Of a stretch of DNA of 64,000 bases, positions 19,520 through 27,279 are shown piece by piece. A model generated the notes under the pieces. The model saw only the letters and a program-made list of their open reading frames with translations. It was not told the DNA's origin and searched no databases. Each line of letters begins with the position of its first letter. Within the stretch, counting starts at the first letter, position 1. The DNA comes from JACQFV01 sp964593585 (GTDB taxonomy: Bacteria > Zixibacteria > MSB-5A5 > WJJR01): positions 62,001 through 126,000 of the forward strand of contig CAZQIZ010000002.1 of assembly GCA_964593585.1 (NCBI GenBank). The letters are read 5' to 3'. The translations under genes were made by a program, and so were the position numbers.

Positions 19520-21085
19520 ATGGCGCGATTACACGAATACCAAGGTAAGGCGTTGTTCCAAAAGGCGGGATTTACCATCCCCAAAGGGGTGGTAGTCCGT
19601 GATCCGGCTGAAATCGATTCTGCACTGGCACAGTCCGGTTTGCCGGCGGTGATCAAGGCACAGGCCTGGACCACCTCGCGGGCGGCCCAGGGGGCGATCG
19701 CTTTCGCCACCACGGCGGAGGAGGCCAAAGCCGCGGTGACCGGAATGTTGGCGCTCAAGATCGCCGGCTTCGATGTCACCGAGGTTCTGGTCGAAGAGAA
19801 AGTCGACATCGCCCGCGAATTCTATGCCGGGATAGTGGTCGACGACTCCAACAAGACCCCGGTGGTGATCTTCTCATCGGTCGGCGGCTCCGGCATCGAA
19901 GAACTGGCCCGCAAGTACCCGAAGAATGTCTCGCGCACGCCGATCGATGTGCGTTTCGGGTTGCGCGAGTATGAGGCGCGCGATGCGGTCCGTCGGACGG
20001 GTGTCTCGGGCACCCTCCAGTCGGAATTGGCCAAGGCGCTGGTGACGCTATGGAAGGTGGCGCGTCAATGGGAGGCGCGTTCGGCCGAGATCAATCCGCT
20101 GGTGCTGAAGACCGACGGGAAACTCCTGGCCTGCGACAGCCGCATCACGGTCGATGACAACGCGGTCTTTCGTCATCCCGAACTGGGCATCGAGATCGCC
20201 CGCGAATTCGGCCGTCCGCCGACCGAACTGGACAAGATCGCCTGGACGGTTGAACGCGACGACTACCGCGGCACCTTCTACTTCATCGAGATGGCGCGCG
20301 GCTATCGTCGCGGCGAGGGCTTCATCGGTTTCCATGGCGCCGGCGGCGGCGGATCGATGATGTCGATGGACGCGTTGGTCAAGCGCGGCTACACCATCGC
20401 CAACTTCACCGACACCTCCGGCAATCCGCCCGCCTCGAAGGTCTATCGCGCCGCCAAGATCATCCTCAGTCAACCGAACATCGACGGCTACTTCGGCTCC
20501 GGATCGGGGGTGGCCTCGCAGGAACAGTTCCATTCGGCCCGTGGCCTGGTCAAGGCCTTCTGGGAGGAGAATCTCGCGATTCCAGCGGTGGTCCGATTGG
20601 GCGGGAACGGCGAGGATGAGGCGGTGCGCATCCTGACGGAGTACACGAAGGGACTGCCGGCGCCGGTGGAGGGCTACAAGAAGGACGACACCGCCGACTT
20701 TTGCGCCGAGCGGCTGAAAGCGCTGTTGGCCCAGGTCAAGGACAAGACCGCCAAGCGGGTCCTGGCGGTGCCATCGGCGCCGACGATGCCGGCGAAAGAA
20801 CCATATACGTTCGATACGCCGACCGGATCGATCACGTTCGATCATGCAGTCTGCCGCACCTGCGATTCTAAGACCTGCATACACACCTGTGTGCCGCAAA
20901 TTCTGAGGGAAGAAAACGGGGTGGCGGTGCTCAACATCAGCCGCGAGGACGCCAAGGCGGGCAAGTGCATCGAATGCCTCGCCTGCGAGGTGGAATGCCG
21001 AATCGGCGGCGCCGGCGGCGGGCAGGTCCACCTGCCGATCGCGGGCCTGGACGAATACCGCAAGAAAGCGATGGCGCAGGCATGA
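19520..21085 (+). CDS. ccsA: Citryl-CoA-synthetase-like large subunit (ATP-grasp) fused to a FixX-like ferredoxin domain
   Basis: 521 residues; AAGGA lies 10 bases before the ATG. Residues 1 to about 400 form the ATP-grasp beta subunit of the succinyl-CoA synthetase family: MARLHEYQGKALFQKAG, VIKAQAWT, and a nucleotide-binding core with EINPLVLKTDGKLLACDSRI; the C-terminal CoA-ligase half includes GGGGSMMSMDALVKRG and RLGGNGEDEA. Residues about 430-521 are an added two-cluster ferredoxin domain with all eight cysteines (C445, C448, C453, C457; C483, C486, C489, C493), resembling FixX: VCRTCDSKTCIHTC and KCIECLACEVECR. Citryl-CoA synthetase activates citrate with ATP and CoA ahead of citryl-CoA lyase. 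The citrate assignment rests on the downstream lyase; succinate or malate ligase are alternatives. The fused ferredoxin is not part of the Hydrogenobacter enzyme as I know it. Confidence 0.85.
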   Translation: MARLHEYQGKALFQKAGFTIPKGVVVRDPAEIDSALAQSGLPAVIKAQAWTTSRAAQGAIAFATTAEEAKAAVTGMLALKIAGFDVTEVLVEEKVDIAREFYAGIVVDDSNKTPVVIFSSVGGSGIEELARKYPKNVSRTPIDVRFGLREYEARDAVRRTGVSGTLQSELAKALVTLWKVARQWEARSAEINPLVLKTDGKLLACDSRITVDDNAVFRHPELGIEIAREFGRPPTELDKIAWTVERDDYRGTFYFIEMARGYRRGEGFIGFHGAGGGGSMMSMDALVKRGYTIANFTDTSGNPPASKVYRAAKIILSQPNIDGYFGSGSGVASQEQFHSARGLVKAFWEENLAIPAVVRLGGNGEDEAVRILTEYTKGLPAPVEGYKKDDTADFCAERLKALLAQVKDKTAKRVLAVPSAPTMPAKEPYTFDTPTGSITFDHAVCRTCDSKTCIHTCVPQILREENGVAVLNISREDAKAGKCIECLACEVECRIGGAGGGQVHLPIAGLDEYRKKAMAQA

Positions 21086-22005
21086 GCATCCTGGTCGACG
21101 AAACCAAGAAGGTCATAGTGCAGGGCATCACCGGGCGTGAGGGCATGGCGCGCACAAAGTTGATGCAACGTTATGGCACCCGGGTTGTCGCCGGCTGCAC
21201 CCCCGGCAAGGGAGGCGAGGATGTCCTCGGCGTGCCGGTGTATGACACGGTGATGGAAGGGGTCGAGAAATGCGGCGGGCTGGATGTCTCGGTGATCTTC
21301 GTGCCGGCGCCGCTGGTCAAGAACGCCGCGCTGGAGGCGATTTTCGCCGGGATCAAGCTGCTGGTGATCGTGCCCGACCGTGTGCCGATCTACGATGTCC
21401 TCGAAATCGCCGCCGCGGCCCGTGAGACGGGAGCGCGGTTTACCGGCCCGAACACGCTGGGTCTGCTGTCCCCCGGCAAGGCGGTCTTCGGCATGATGGG
21501 CGGCTCGGCGGCGGCGGCCAAGGATTGGTTCCTTCCGGGACGGGTCGGGGTGGCATCGCGTTCGGGCGGCATCACCTCATCGATTGCCTACTACCTCTCC
21601 CGCGCCGGCGTCGGTCTGTCGACAATCGTGCATGTGGGCGGGGACGCCATCGTGGGCACCGATCTCCCGGCGGTCATGGAATTGTTCCAGGATGATCCGG
21701 AAACCGACGCGATGGCGATGTTCGGCGAGATCGGATCGTCGCAGGAAGAACGGGTCGCCGACCTGATCGCATCCGGACGGGTCACCAAGCCGTTGGTGGC
21801 CTACATCGGCGGACGCGGGGCGCAGTCGGGGACACGTTTTTCGCACGCCGGCGCGATCATCGAAGGGGATCGGGGAACATACGAAGGCAAAGTCAAACGG
21901 TTGCGCGAAGTCGGCGCGGTGGTAGTCGACAACTTCGGCGACATCCCCGACGCGGTCAAGTCCGTCATCCGTCCGATGGAGACCGGCAAGATCACGGTCG
22001 GATAG
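21082..22005 (+). CDS. ccsB: Citryl-CoA-synthetase-like small subunit (CoA-binding/ligase)
   Basis: 307 residues; ATG overlaps the previous stop (ATGA), so the subunits are translationally coupled. This is the alpha subunit of the acyl-CoA synthetase family: an N-terminal CoA-binding Rossmann domain (IVQGITGREGMARTKLMQRY, AGCTPGKGG), FTGPNTLGLLSPGK, the ligase domain RVGVASRSGGITSSIAYYL, and the phosphorylated histidine in SHAGAI (about H255). With the ATP-grasp partner it forms acyl-CoA from an acid, ATP and CoA. Substrate is inferred as citrate from the adjacent lyase gene. Confidence 0.87.
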   Translation: MSILVDETKKVIVQGITGREGMARTKLMQRYGTRVVAGCTPGKGGEDVLGVPVYDTVMEGVEKCGGLDVSVIFVPAPLVKNAALEAIFAGIKLLVIVPDRVPIYDVLEIAAAARETGARFTGPNTLGLLSPGKAVFGMMGGSAAAAKDWFLPGRVGVASRSGGITSSIAYYLSRAGVGLSTIVHVGGDAIVGTDLPAVMELFQDDPETDAMAMFGEIGSSQEERVADLIASGRVTKPLVAYIGGRGAQSGTRFSHAGAIIEGDRGTYEGKVKRLREVGAVVVDNFGDIPDAVKSVIRPMETGKITVG

Positions 22006-22016
22006 AGGAACAGAGC

Positions 22017-22793
22017 ATGGGCGACAATCATTGGACATCGGCGATCACCGAGATTGGGCCGAATATCATCCGTCTGCGCGGCTACCCGGTCGAAGAGTTG
22101 ATGGGGAACGTGGGATTCGCCGAGGCAATCCACCTGGCGTTGCAGGGCGAACTGCCCGATCCCGCCACCGGCAAACTGCTGAATGCGATCTTCGTCTCCT
22201 CGATCGACCATGGAACATCGCCGCCGTCGGTTCTGACCACGCTCACGGTCGCCTCGACCGGGGCGCCTCTCGGATCGGCGGTGGCCGCCGGGATTCTGGC
22301 GATCTCGCGTTTCCACGGCGGCGCGATTGAGGACTGCATGAAGGCGCTCAGTGAGGCGATCGGGTTTTCCCGCAAGGATGGCCTCTCCCCCGTCGAGGCG
22401 GCGGCACGTGTGCTGGACATGTTCAAGGCGAAAAACCAGCGTGTCTCGGGTTTCGGCCATCGTCTGCACACCAAGGACCCGCGCACAACGCGTCTGCTGT
22501 CGATGTGCGACGAACTGGGCAAGACCGGCGACGGGGTGCGTATGGCGCGCGCCTTTGAGGAGAACTTCGCCCGCGCGGGCAAGCCATTACCACTAAATGT
22601 AGATGGCGCCATCGCCGCGGTCTTAATCGACCTGGGCATTGCGCCGGGAATGGCCAACGCCTTTTTCATGATCGCGCGACTGCCGGGGCTGGTCGCGCAC
22701 GCCCACGAGGAGCGCACGCGCTACAAGCCGATGCGGGTGGTCGATCCGAAGGACACCAGTTACGACGGGCCGCCGTTGCGGCATTTGCCCTGA
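22017..22793 (+). CDS. ccl: Citryl-CoA lyase (citrate-synthase-like)
   Basis: 258 residues, much shorter than citrate synthase (about 380-430) and the size of stand-alone citryl-CoA lyases. AGAGGA precedes the ATG. The citrate-synthase catalytic triad is preserved: H100 in RFHGGAIED, H148 in SGFGHRLHTKD and D196 in NVDGAIAAV. It cleaves citryl-CoA to acetyl-CoA and oxaloacetate, completing ATP-dependent citrate cleavage together with the two genes just upstream; this is the reductive TCA step that ATP-citrate lyase performs elsewhere. A methylcitryl or other acyl substrate cannot be excluded. Confidence 0.88.
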   Translation: MGDNHWTSAITEIGPNIIRLRGYPVEELMGNVGFAEAIHLALQGELPDPATGKLLNAIFVSSIDHGTSPPSVLTTLTVASTGAPLGSAVAAGILAISRFHGGAIEDCMKALSEAIGFSRKDGLSPVEAAARVLDMFKAKNQRVSGFGHRLHTKDPRTTRLLSMCDELGKTGDGVRMARAFEENFARAGKPLPLNVDGAIAAVLIDLGIAPGMANAFFMIARLPGLVAHAHEERTRYKPMRVVDPKDTSYDGPPLRHLP

Positions 22794-22804
22794 GAATTGT
22801 TTAG

Positions 22805-22889
22805 GGGAGGGCGAGGCTTCCGCCGAGCCTGCCCTTCCGTCCGATGAGACAAAGAAAAACAGGCGTGGCGGAAGCCTCGCCCATCCAGG
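22805..22889. repeat. Inverted repeat pair, GGGCGAGGCTTCCGCC family
   Basis: Arms at 22805-22836 and 22855-22889 share GGGCGAGGCTTCCGCC in opposite orientation around a short A-rich spacer. Same family as 17691-17838. The hairpin could attenuate transcription between ccl and the HD-domain gene. Confidence 0.75.
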
Positions 22890-22901
22890 AGCGGAGAAGG
22901 A

Positions 22902-23435
22902 ATGCGGGACGAAATTCTGAAGATCTTCCCGGAGATCAACGAGATCAGGGACGCCGGACTGCGCGAGAAGACGGTGAACTCGTGGGTGGCGGCGATGAAG
23001 AAGAGCACGCTGTCACTGGATGATCTGCGGACGATGCCGTTTACCCTGCTGGTGTCGGGGGTCAATGTGACCTTTGTCGAGCATGTGCGCACGGTGACGA
23101 AGATGTGCATCGCCTGCTGGGATGTGCTCAAGGCCGCCTACGGCGAACGGTGCAAGGTCGACCGCGATGTCATGATCGCCGGGGCGATGCTGGCCGACGT
23201 CGGCAAAGTGCTCGAGTTCACCAAGAAGGACGGGCAGTTTGTCAAAAGCGAGCATGGCAAACTCCTGCGCCATCCGTTCTCCGGTGTCGGCATCGCCTGG
23301 GAGCAGGGGCTGCCGGAATCGGTCATCCATGTGATCGCGATGCATTCGAAGGAAGCGGCCGGAGGCAAGCGCACGCCCGAAGGGATTGTGCTCCACCATG
23401 CCGACTTCATCGATTTTGAGTTGGTGGGCGGATAG
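22902..23435 (+). CDS. HD-domain protein with altered HD doublet
   Basis: 177 residues, ATG preceded by GGAGAAGGA. All-helical HD-superfamily fold: first His in FVEHVRTV, further His in LRHPFSG and VIAMHSKEA, and a terminal Asp in HHADFIDF. The central HD doublet, usually HDxGK, reads AMLADVGK, so the metal-binding His is replaced by Ala while the Asp stays. The protein may still bind metal with the other histidines, or be a non-catalytic sensor. Substrate unknown. It follows the citrate-cleavage genes across a repeat and may or may not be co-transcribed. Confidence 0.75.
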   Translation: MRDEILKIFPEINEIRDAGLREKTVNSWVAAMKKSTLSLDDLRTMPFTLLVSGVNVTFVEHVRTVTKMCIACWDVLKAAYGERCKVDRDVMIAGAMLADVGKVLEFTKKDGQFVKSEHGKLLRHPFSGVGIAWEQGLPESVIHVIAMHSKEAAGGKRTPEGIVLHHADFIDFELVGG

Positions 23436-23456
23436 CGCTCATCTTACCGTACCACC

Positions 23457-24908
23457 GTGGACAATTCGGAACGGAATCGGCGGCTGGCCCTGTGGATCGC
23501 GGGGTCAGCCGTTTTGTTGTCGTTTGCGGCGGCGCTGCCGTTTGTGTTGGGGGCGCAATTCCACGCCGATGATTTCCTGCTGTTGCCGCGTGAGCAGGCC
23601 GATTGGGGAACCGCCGCCGCCGGGTATCTGAACCACCCGGACCCGGAAGCGACGCACTATTACCGTCCCGGCTGCCGCATTGTGCAGCAGTCATTGCAAG
23701 CGCTGTTTGGCAGCGATCCGGCGGTGTTCCATGCCTGGAACTTGCTGCTGCACCTGGCGTCGGTGTATCTGATCTACCGGCTGGCGCGGTCATTGACCGG
23801 CGACCGTCTGATCGCCGGAATCGCCGCCGCCATCTTCCTTGTGCACCCCGCGCATGATGAGCCGGTGATCTGGATCACGGGCATCAGCGGGTTGACCGAT
23901 TCGCTCTGTCATCTGGCGGCGCTGGCGGCATTTGATGCCTATCTGCGCATGGGACAGAGGCGGCATGGCTGGCTTGTGCCGGTCTTCTTCCTCATCGCGC
24001 TTTCGCACAAGGAATCGGCCACCGCCATGCTGTTGACACTGCCGCTTTTGTGGTGGTACCGCGGACACCCACGGGCGCGAACATGGCCAATGGTCGCGGT
24101 GGCGGTCCTGGCGGTGGGCATGGCAGTGTGGCGGGGGTCAATCGGGGTCGAATCGGCCGCCACTTGGGAGAGTCTGACCTTTCACCCGCTCGCCTGGACG
24201 CGGAACATCATCTTCTACCTGCTGCAATTCCTGCTGCCGGTGCGGACGATCTTCCACGTGATCGGTTTTGACCGTTACTATCAGTGGCGCGATGCGCTCC
24301 CGGTAGTGCCGAGCGCGTGGGTCTACATGGCAGGGATCGTCCTGCTGGCGGCGGTGGCGTCGTGGGCGGGAGCGCGCCTGTGGCCGCGTCTGCCACGCGC
24401 GGCGAAACTCGGACTCGGCCTGGCGCTGCTGGCGATAGCGCCCCTGCTGATATCGCGCTACACCGGATTGCGGCTTTTGTACCTCTCCTCGGCTTTCCTG
24501 TCGCTTGCGCTGGCGGCGGTGATGGTGTGGCGCCGGGAGTGTCCGATCATGACTCGGGTCGCGGCGCTGTGGGTGGTGGCGATGTCGGTCTCGTGGGTGG
24601 AACGCGCGGTGGTCTGGCACGACGCCGGGGCGGTGGCGCGACAGGTGATGCTCGAGGCGGCCAAGGCGCGCAAGCACACGCCCGACCATACGGCCGCGGT
24701 GTATCGGGATGTGCCGCGACGTCACCTGGGCGCGTTTGTCTTCCCAATCGCCTTTGAGGCCGCGGTGGTCCACGACGCCCACGCGGCGCCAGGGTCGGTG
24801 TTCGATTACGACAATCCACGGAGCGACACCACGCGGATTCCGGCCCGTCGGATGTGGTACCGCTGGAATGGGACACGGTTTGAGGAAGTTTCGCCGCCGG
24901 GGCGCTGA
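23457..24908 (+). CDS. Multispanning GT-C-like membrane protein (TMTC/PMT-type)
   Basis: 483 residues from a GTG at 23457, 21 bases after the HD gene. About 10-12 hydrophobic helices. The first luminal loop (FHADDFLLLPREQADWG) and the following HLASVYLIYRLARSLTGDR ... FLVHPAHDEPVIWITG resemble the N-terminal region of O-mannosyltransferase-like TMTC proteins and other GT-C polyprenyl-linked sugar transferases; an acidic loop residue (Asp-Asp) is typical of the active site. A C-terminal soluble tail of about 90 residues shows no TPR pattern. It may glycosylate exported proteins or an envelope polymer. No clear ribosome-binding site. Why it lies between TCA-type genes is not apparent. Confidence 0.6.
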   Translation: MDNSERNRRLALWIAGSAVLLSFAAALPFVLGAQFHADDFLLLPREQADWGTAAAGYLNHPDPEATHYYRPGCRIVQQSLQALFGSDPAVFHAWNLLLHLASVYLIYRLARSLTGDRLIAGIAAAIFLVHPAHDEPVIWITGISGLTDSLCHLAALAAFDAYLRMGQRRHGWLVPVFFLIALSHKESATAMLLTLPLLWWYRGHPRARTWPMVAVAVLAVGMAVWRGSIGVESAATWESLTFHPLAWTRNIIFYLLQFLLPVRTIFHVIGFDRYYQWRDALPVVPSAWVYMAGIVLLAAVASWAGARLWPRLPRAAKLGLGLALLAIAPLLISRYTGLRLLYLSSAFLSLALAAVMVWRRECPIMTRVAALWVVAMSVSWVERAVVWHDAGAVARQVMLEAAKARKHTPDHTAAVYRDVPRRHLGAFVFPIAFEAAVVHDAHAAPGSVFDYDNPRSDTTRIPARRMWYRWNGTRFEEVSPPGR

Positions 24909-24976
24909 CAAGTCGTCCGGGGGGCCGTTGCACCAGCGCCGCCGCGGTGATTATCATGCGGCGCACAGGAGGATGC

Positions 24977-26911
24977 ATGGGACAGACACTGGTTGAAAAG
25001 ATTGCGACCGCCCACGCGGTGGGACTGAAGCCGGGGCAGTTGGTGTATTCGGGGGATTTCATCACCATCCGTCCGAAGCATGTCATGACGCACGACAACA
25101 CCAGCGCGGTGATGGGCAAGTTCAAGTCGATCGGCGCAACCCGTGTCGCCGACCCGCGCCAGCCGGTCTTCGCCATCGATCATGACATTCAGAACACAGC
25201 GCCGGAGAACCTGGCCAAATACGCCAAGATCAAGGAGTTCGCCAAAAAGCATGGCATCGACTTTTACCCGGCCGGCACCGGAATCAGCCATCAGGTGATG
25301 GTTGAGGAAGGGTATGTGACGCCGGGTTCCATGGTGGTGGGCTCCGACTCGCATTCCAATCTCTACGGCGCGGCCTCGGCGCTGGGCACGCCGGTGGTGC
25401 GCACCGATGCCGCGTCGCTGTGGGCCACCGGGGTGACCTGGTGGCAGGTGCCCCCCATCGCCAAGGTGAAGTTGGTCGGGACACTTCGGCCGGGCGTGGT
25501 CGGCAAAGATGTCATCATTGCGCTCTGTGGGCTATTCAATCACGATGAAGTGCTCAACTTCGCCTGCGAATTTGTCGGGGATGGGATCGCGGCGTTGTCG
25601 ATGGACCAGCGGATGAGCATCGCCAACATGACGACCGAATGGGGCGCGTTGGCAGGCGTCTTCCCGTTTGACGCCGTCCTCCGCGACTACCTCTACGGCC
25701 GCGCTGACTATCTGGCCCGAAAGGGCACGCCGCGGCTGACGCGCGCACAGGTCGACACGTGGTTCACCCATCCGGTCGAGGCCGACCCCGATGCCCACTA
25801 TGATGTCGAACTGACGCTCGACCTCGGCACGGTCATTCCGCATGTCTCCGGTCCGAATCATGTCAAGACGATGGCGGCGCTGCCGGAGATCGAGCCGAAG
25901 AAGGTGAAGATCGACAAGGCCTACCTGCTCAGCTGCGTCAATGCCCGTCTGGAGGATCTGGAGGAGGCGGCCCGTGTGCTGGAGCGACGCAAGGTTGCCG
26001 ACCATGTGAAATTCTATGTCGCCGCCGCATCGGCCAACATCCAGGCCGAAGCGGAGCGTCGCGGGGTCTGGAAAACGTTGGTCGATGCCGGCGCGATCAC
26101 ACTGCCGTCGGGGTGCGGGCCCTGCATCGGGCTGGGCACCGGCACGCTGGAGGCGGGCGAGGTCGGGATTTCGGCGACCAATCGCAACTTTCAGGGACGC
26201 ATGGGTCACCGTGACGCGCAGGTCTATCTCGGCAGTCCGGCGGTGGTGGCGGCTTCGGCGGCGGCGGGGTACATCGCCGCGCCGGAGACCTTCGAGAATG
26301 TCAACGGCCGCTTCAGCATCGTGCAACATGGCCGCGCACGACGCGAGGCGCGGAAACTCGAGATCGTGCCGGGATTTCCGGCGCGTGTGTCCGGACGCCT
26401 CCTCTGGCTGCCGGTCGACAATCTCAACACCGACGGCATCTATTCCGGCAAGTTGACCTATCGCGACGATGTCACGCCGGAGGAAATGGCGATGGCGTCC
26501 TTTGAGAACTACGATCCGAACTTCAAGTCCATCGGACAGAAGGGCGATGTGGTCGTTGCCGGGCAGAATTTCGGCACCGGCTCCTCGCGCGAACAGGCGG
26601 CGACCTGCCTCATCCATCGCGGCATTCCCTGTGTGATTGCCTACTCATTCTCGGAGACCTACAAGCGCAACGCCTTCAACAACGGCTTCGTCGTCTTCGA
26701 ATGCCCGGAATTGGTCGAGTATCTGCGCGCCAAGAACCAGGGCGCGACGGACAAGACGATTGTCTCCGGGACCATCGACATCGACTACCAGACCTCGGTG
26801 ATCACGTTCGATGGACGCCGTTTCCCCTTCCCGGCGCTGTCGACGGTGGCGCAGGAATTGGTGGTGGCCGGCGGGGCGGAGGAGCTGGTCAAGCGGCGGC
26901 TGGCGGGGTGA
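24977..26911 (+). CDS. Aconitase-family hydratase, large and swivel domains fused
   Basis: 644 residues; AGGAGG ends four bases before the ATG at 24977, which also matches the family start MGQTLVEKIATAHAVG. Cluster ligands are C320 (LLSCVNARLED, versus the usual SCTNGR), C380 and C383 (SGCGPCIG). The C-terminal swivel domain has the substrate-binding loop GTGSSREQAATC (Arg near 538). Size and motifs lie between single-chain aconitase and the isopropylmalate/homoaconitase group. Next to isocitrate dehydrogenase and citrate cleavage, interconversion of citrate and isocitrate is the likely reaction; homoaconitase is the alternative. Confidence 0.85.
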   Translation: MGQTLVEKIATAHAVGLKPGQLVYSGDFITIRPKHVMTHDNTSAVMGKFKSIGATRVADPRQPVFAIDHDIQNTAPENLAKYAKIKEFAKKHGIDFYPAGTGISHQVMVEEGYVTPGSMVVGSDSHSNLYGAASALGTPVVRTDAASLWATGVTWWQVPPIAKVKLVGTLRPGVVGKDVIIALCGLFNHDEVLNFACEFVGDGIAALSMDQRMSIANMTTEWGALAGVFPFDAVLRDYLYGRADYLARKGTPRLTRAQVDTWFTHPVEADPDAHYDVELTLDLGTVIPHVSGPNHVKTMAALPEIEPKKVKIDKAYLLSCVNARLEDLEEAARVLERRKVADHVKFYVAAASANIQAEAERRGVWKTLVDAGAITLPSGCGPCIGLGTGTLEAGEVGISATNRNFQGRMGHRDAQVYLGSPAVVAASAAAGYIAAPETFENVNGRFSIVQHGRARREARKLEIVPGFPARVSGRLLWLPVDNLNTDGIYSGKLTYRDDVTPEEMAMASFENYDPNFKSIGQKGDVVVAGQNFGTGSSREQAATCLIHRGIPCVIAYSFSETYKRNAFNNGFVVFECPELVEYLRAKNQGATDKTIVSGTIDIDYQTSVITFDGRRFPFPALSTVAQELVVAGGAEELVKRRLAG

Positions 26912-26926
26912 TCCGCGGGCACGGGG

Positions 26927-26947
26927 CAAGGGGCTTTCAGCCCCTTG
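26927..26947 (+). terminator. Hairpin after aconitase-family gene
   Basis: CAAGGGGCT pairs perfectly with AGCCCCTTG around a three-base loop, 15 bases after the stop codon. Only a short T pair follows, so strength is uncertain. Confidence 0.5.
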
Positions 26948-26974
26948 TTCACGCTGAGTCCCCGCGCGATTGAA

Positions 26975-27165
26975 GAAAGATCGCTTCGTCGTCGTCCGCC
27001 TGCGGCGGACTCCTCTTCGCAATGAGGGTGGTGGGTGGCCCCCGCTCTTGAGCCGTGATGCGCCTGACATTGAGTTTCGCAAATCGGTATTACCGACCCA
27101 TCGTCATTGCGAGGAGGCCCGTTCCGCCGTAGACGGATCGGGCCGACGAAGCAATCTTTTTTGGC
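26975..27165. repeat. Inverted pair of CATTGCGAGGAG...GAAGCAATCT dispersed repeats
   Basis: Copy B (27102-27165) reads CGTCATTGCGAGGAG, an internal GC palindrome, then CGACGAAGCAATCTTTT. Copy A (26975-27027) is the inverted version with the same ends. This consensus occurs as an intergenic element in several unrelated bacterial groups. The pair fills most of the 368 bases between the aconitase and isocitrate dehydrogenase genes; no gene is visible there. Confidence 0.75.
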
Positions 27166-27279
27166 CCCGCCGCCCTCACCCGTGACAAGTTCGGCTTCCG
27201 GCAGTCCGATTCCGCTTGAACCGGATCATGCCAATTCCACATACTGGCCGCCGACCGGAAACACAAAGGAGAACACGGA

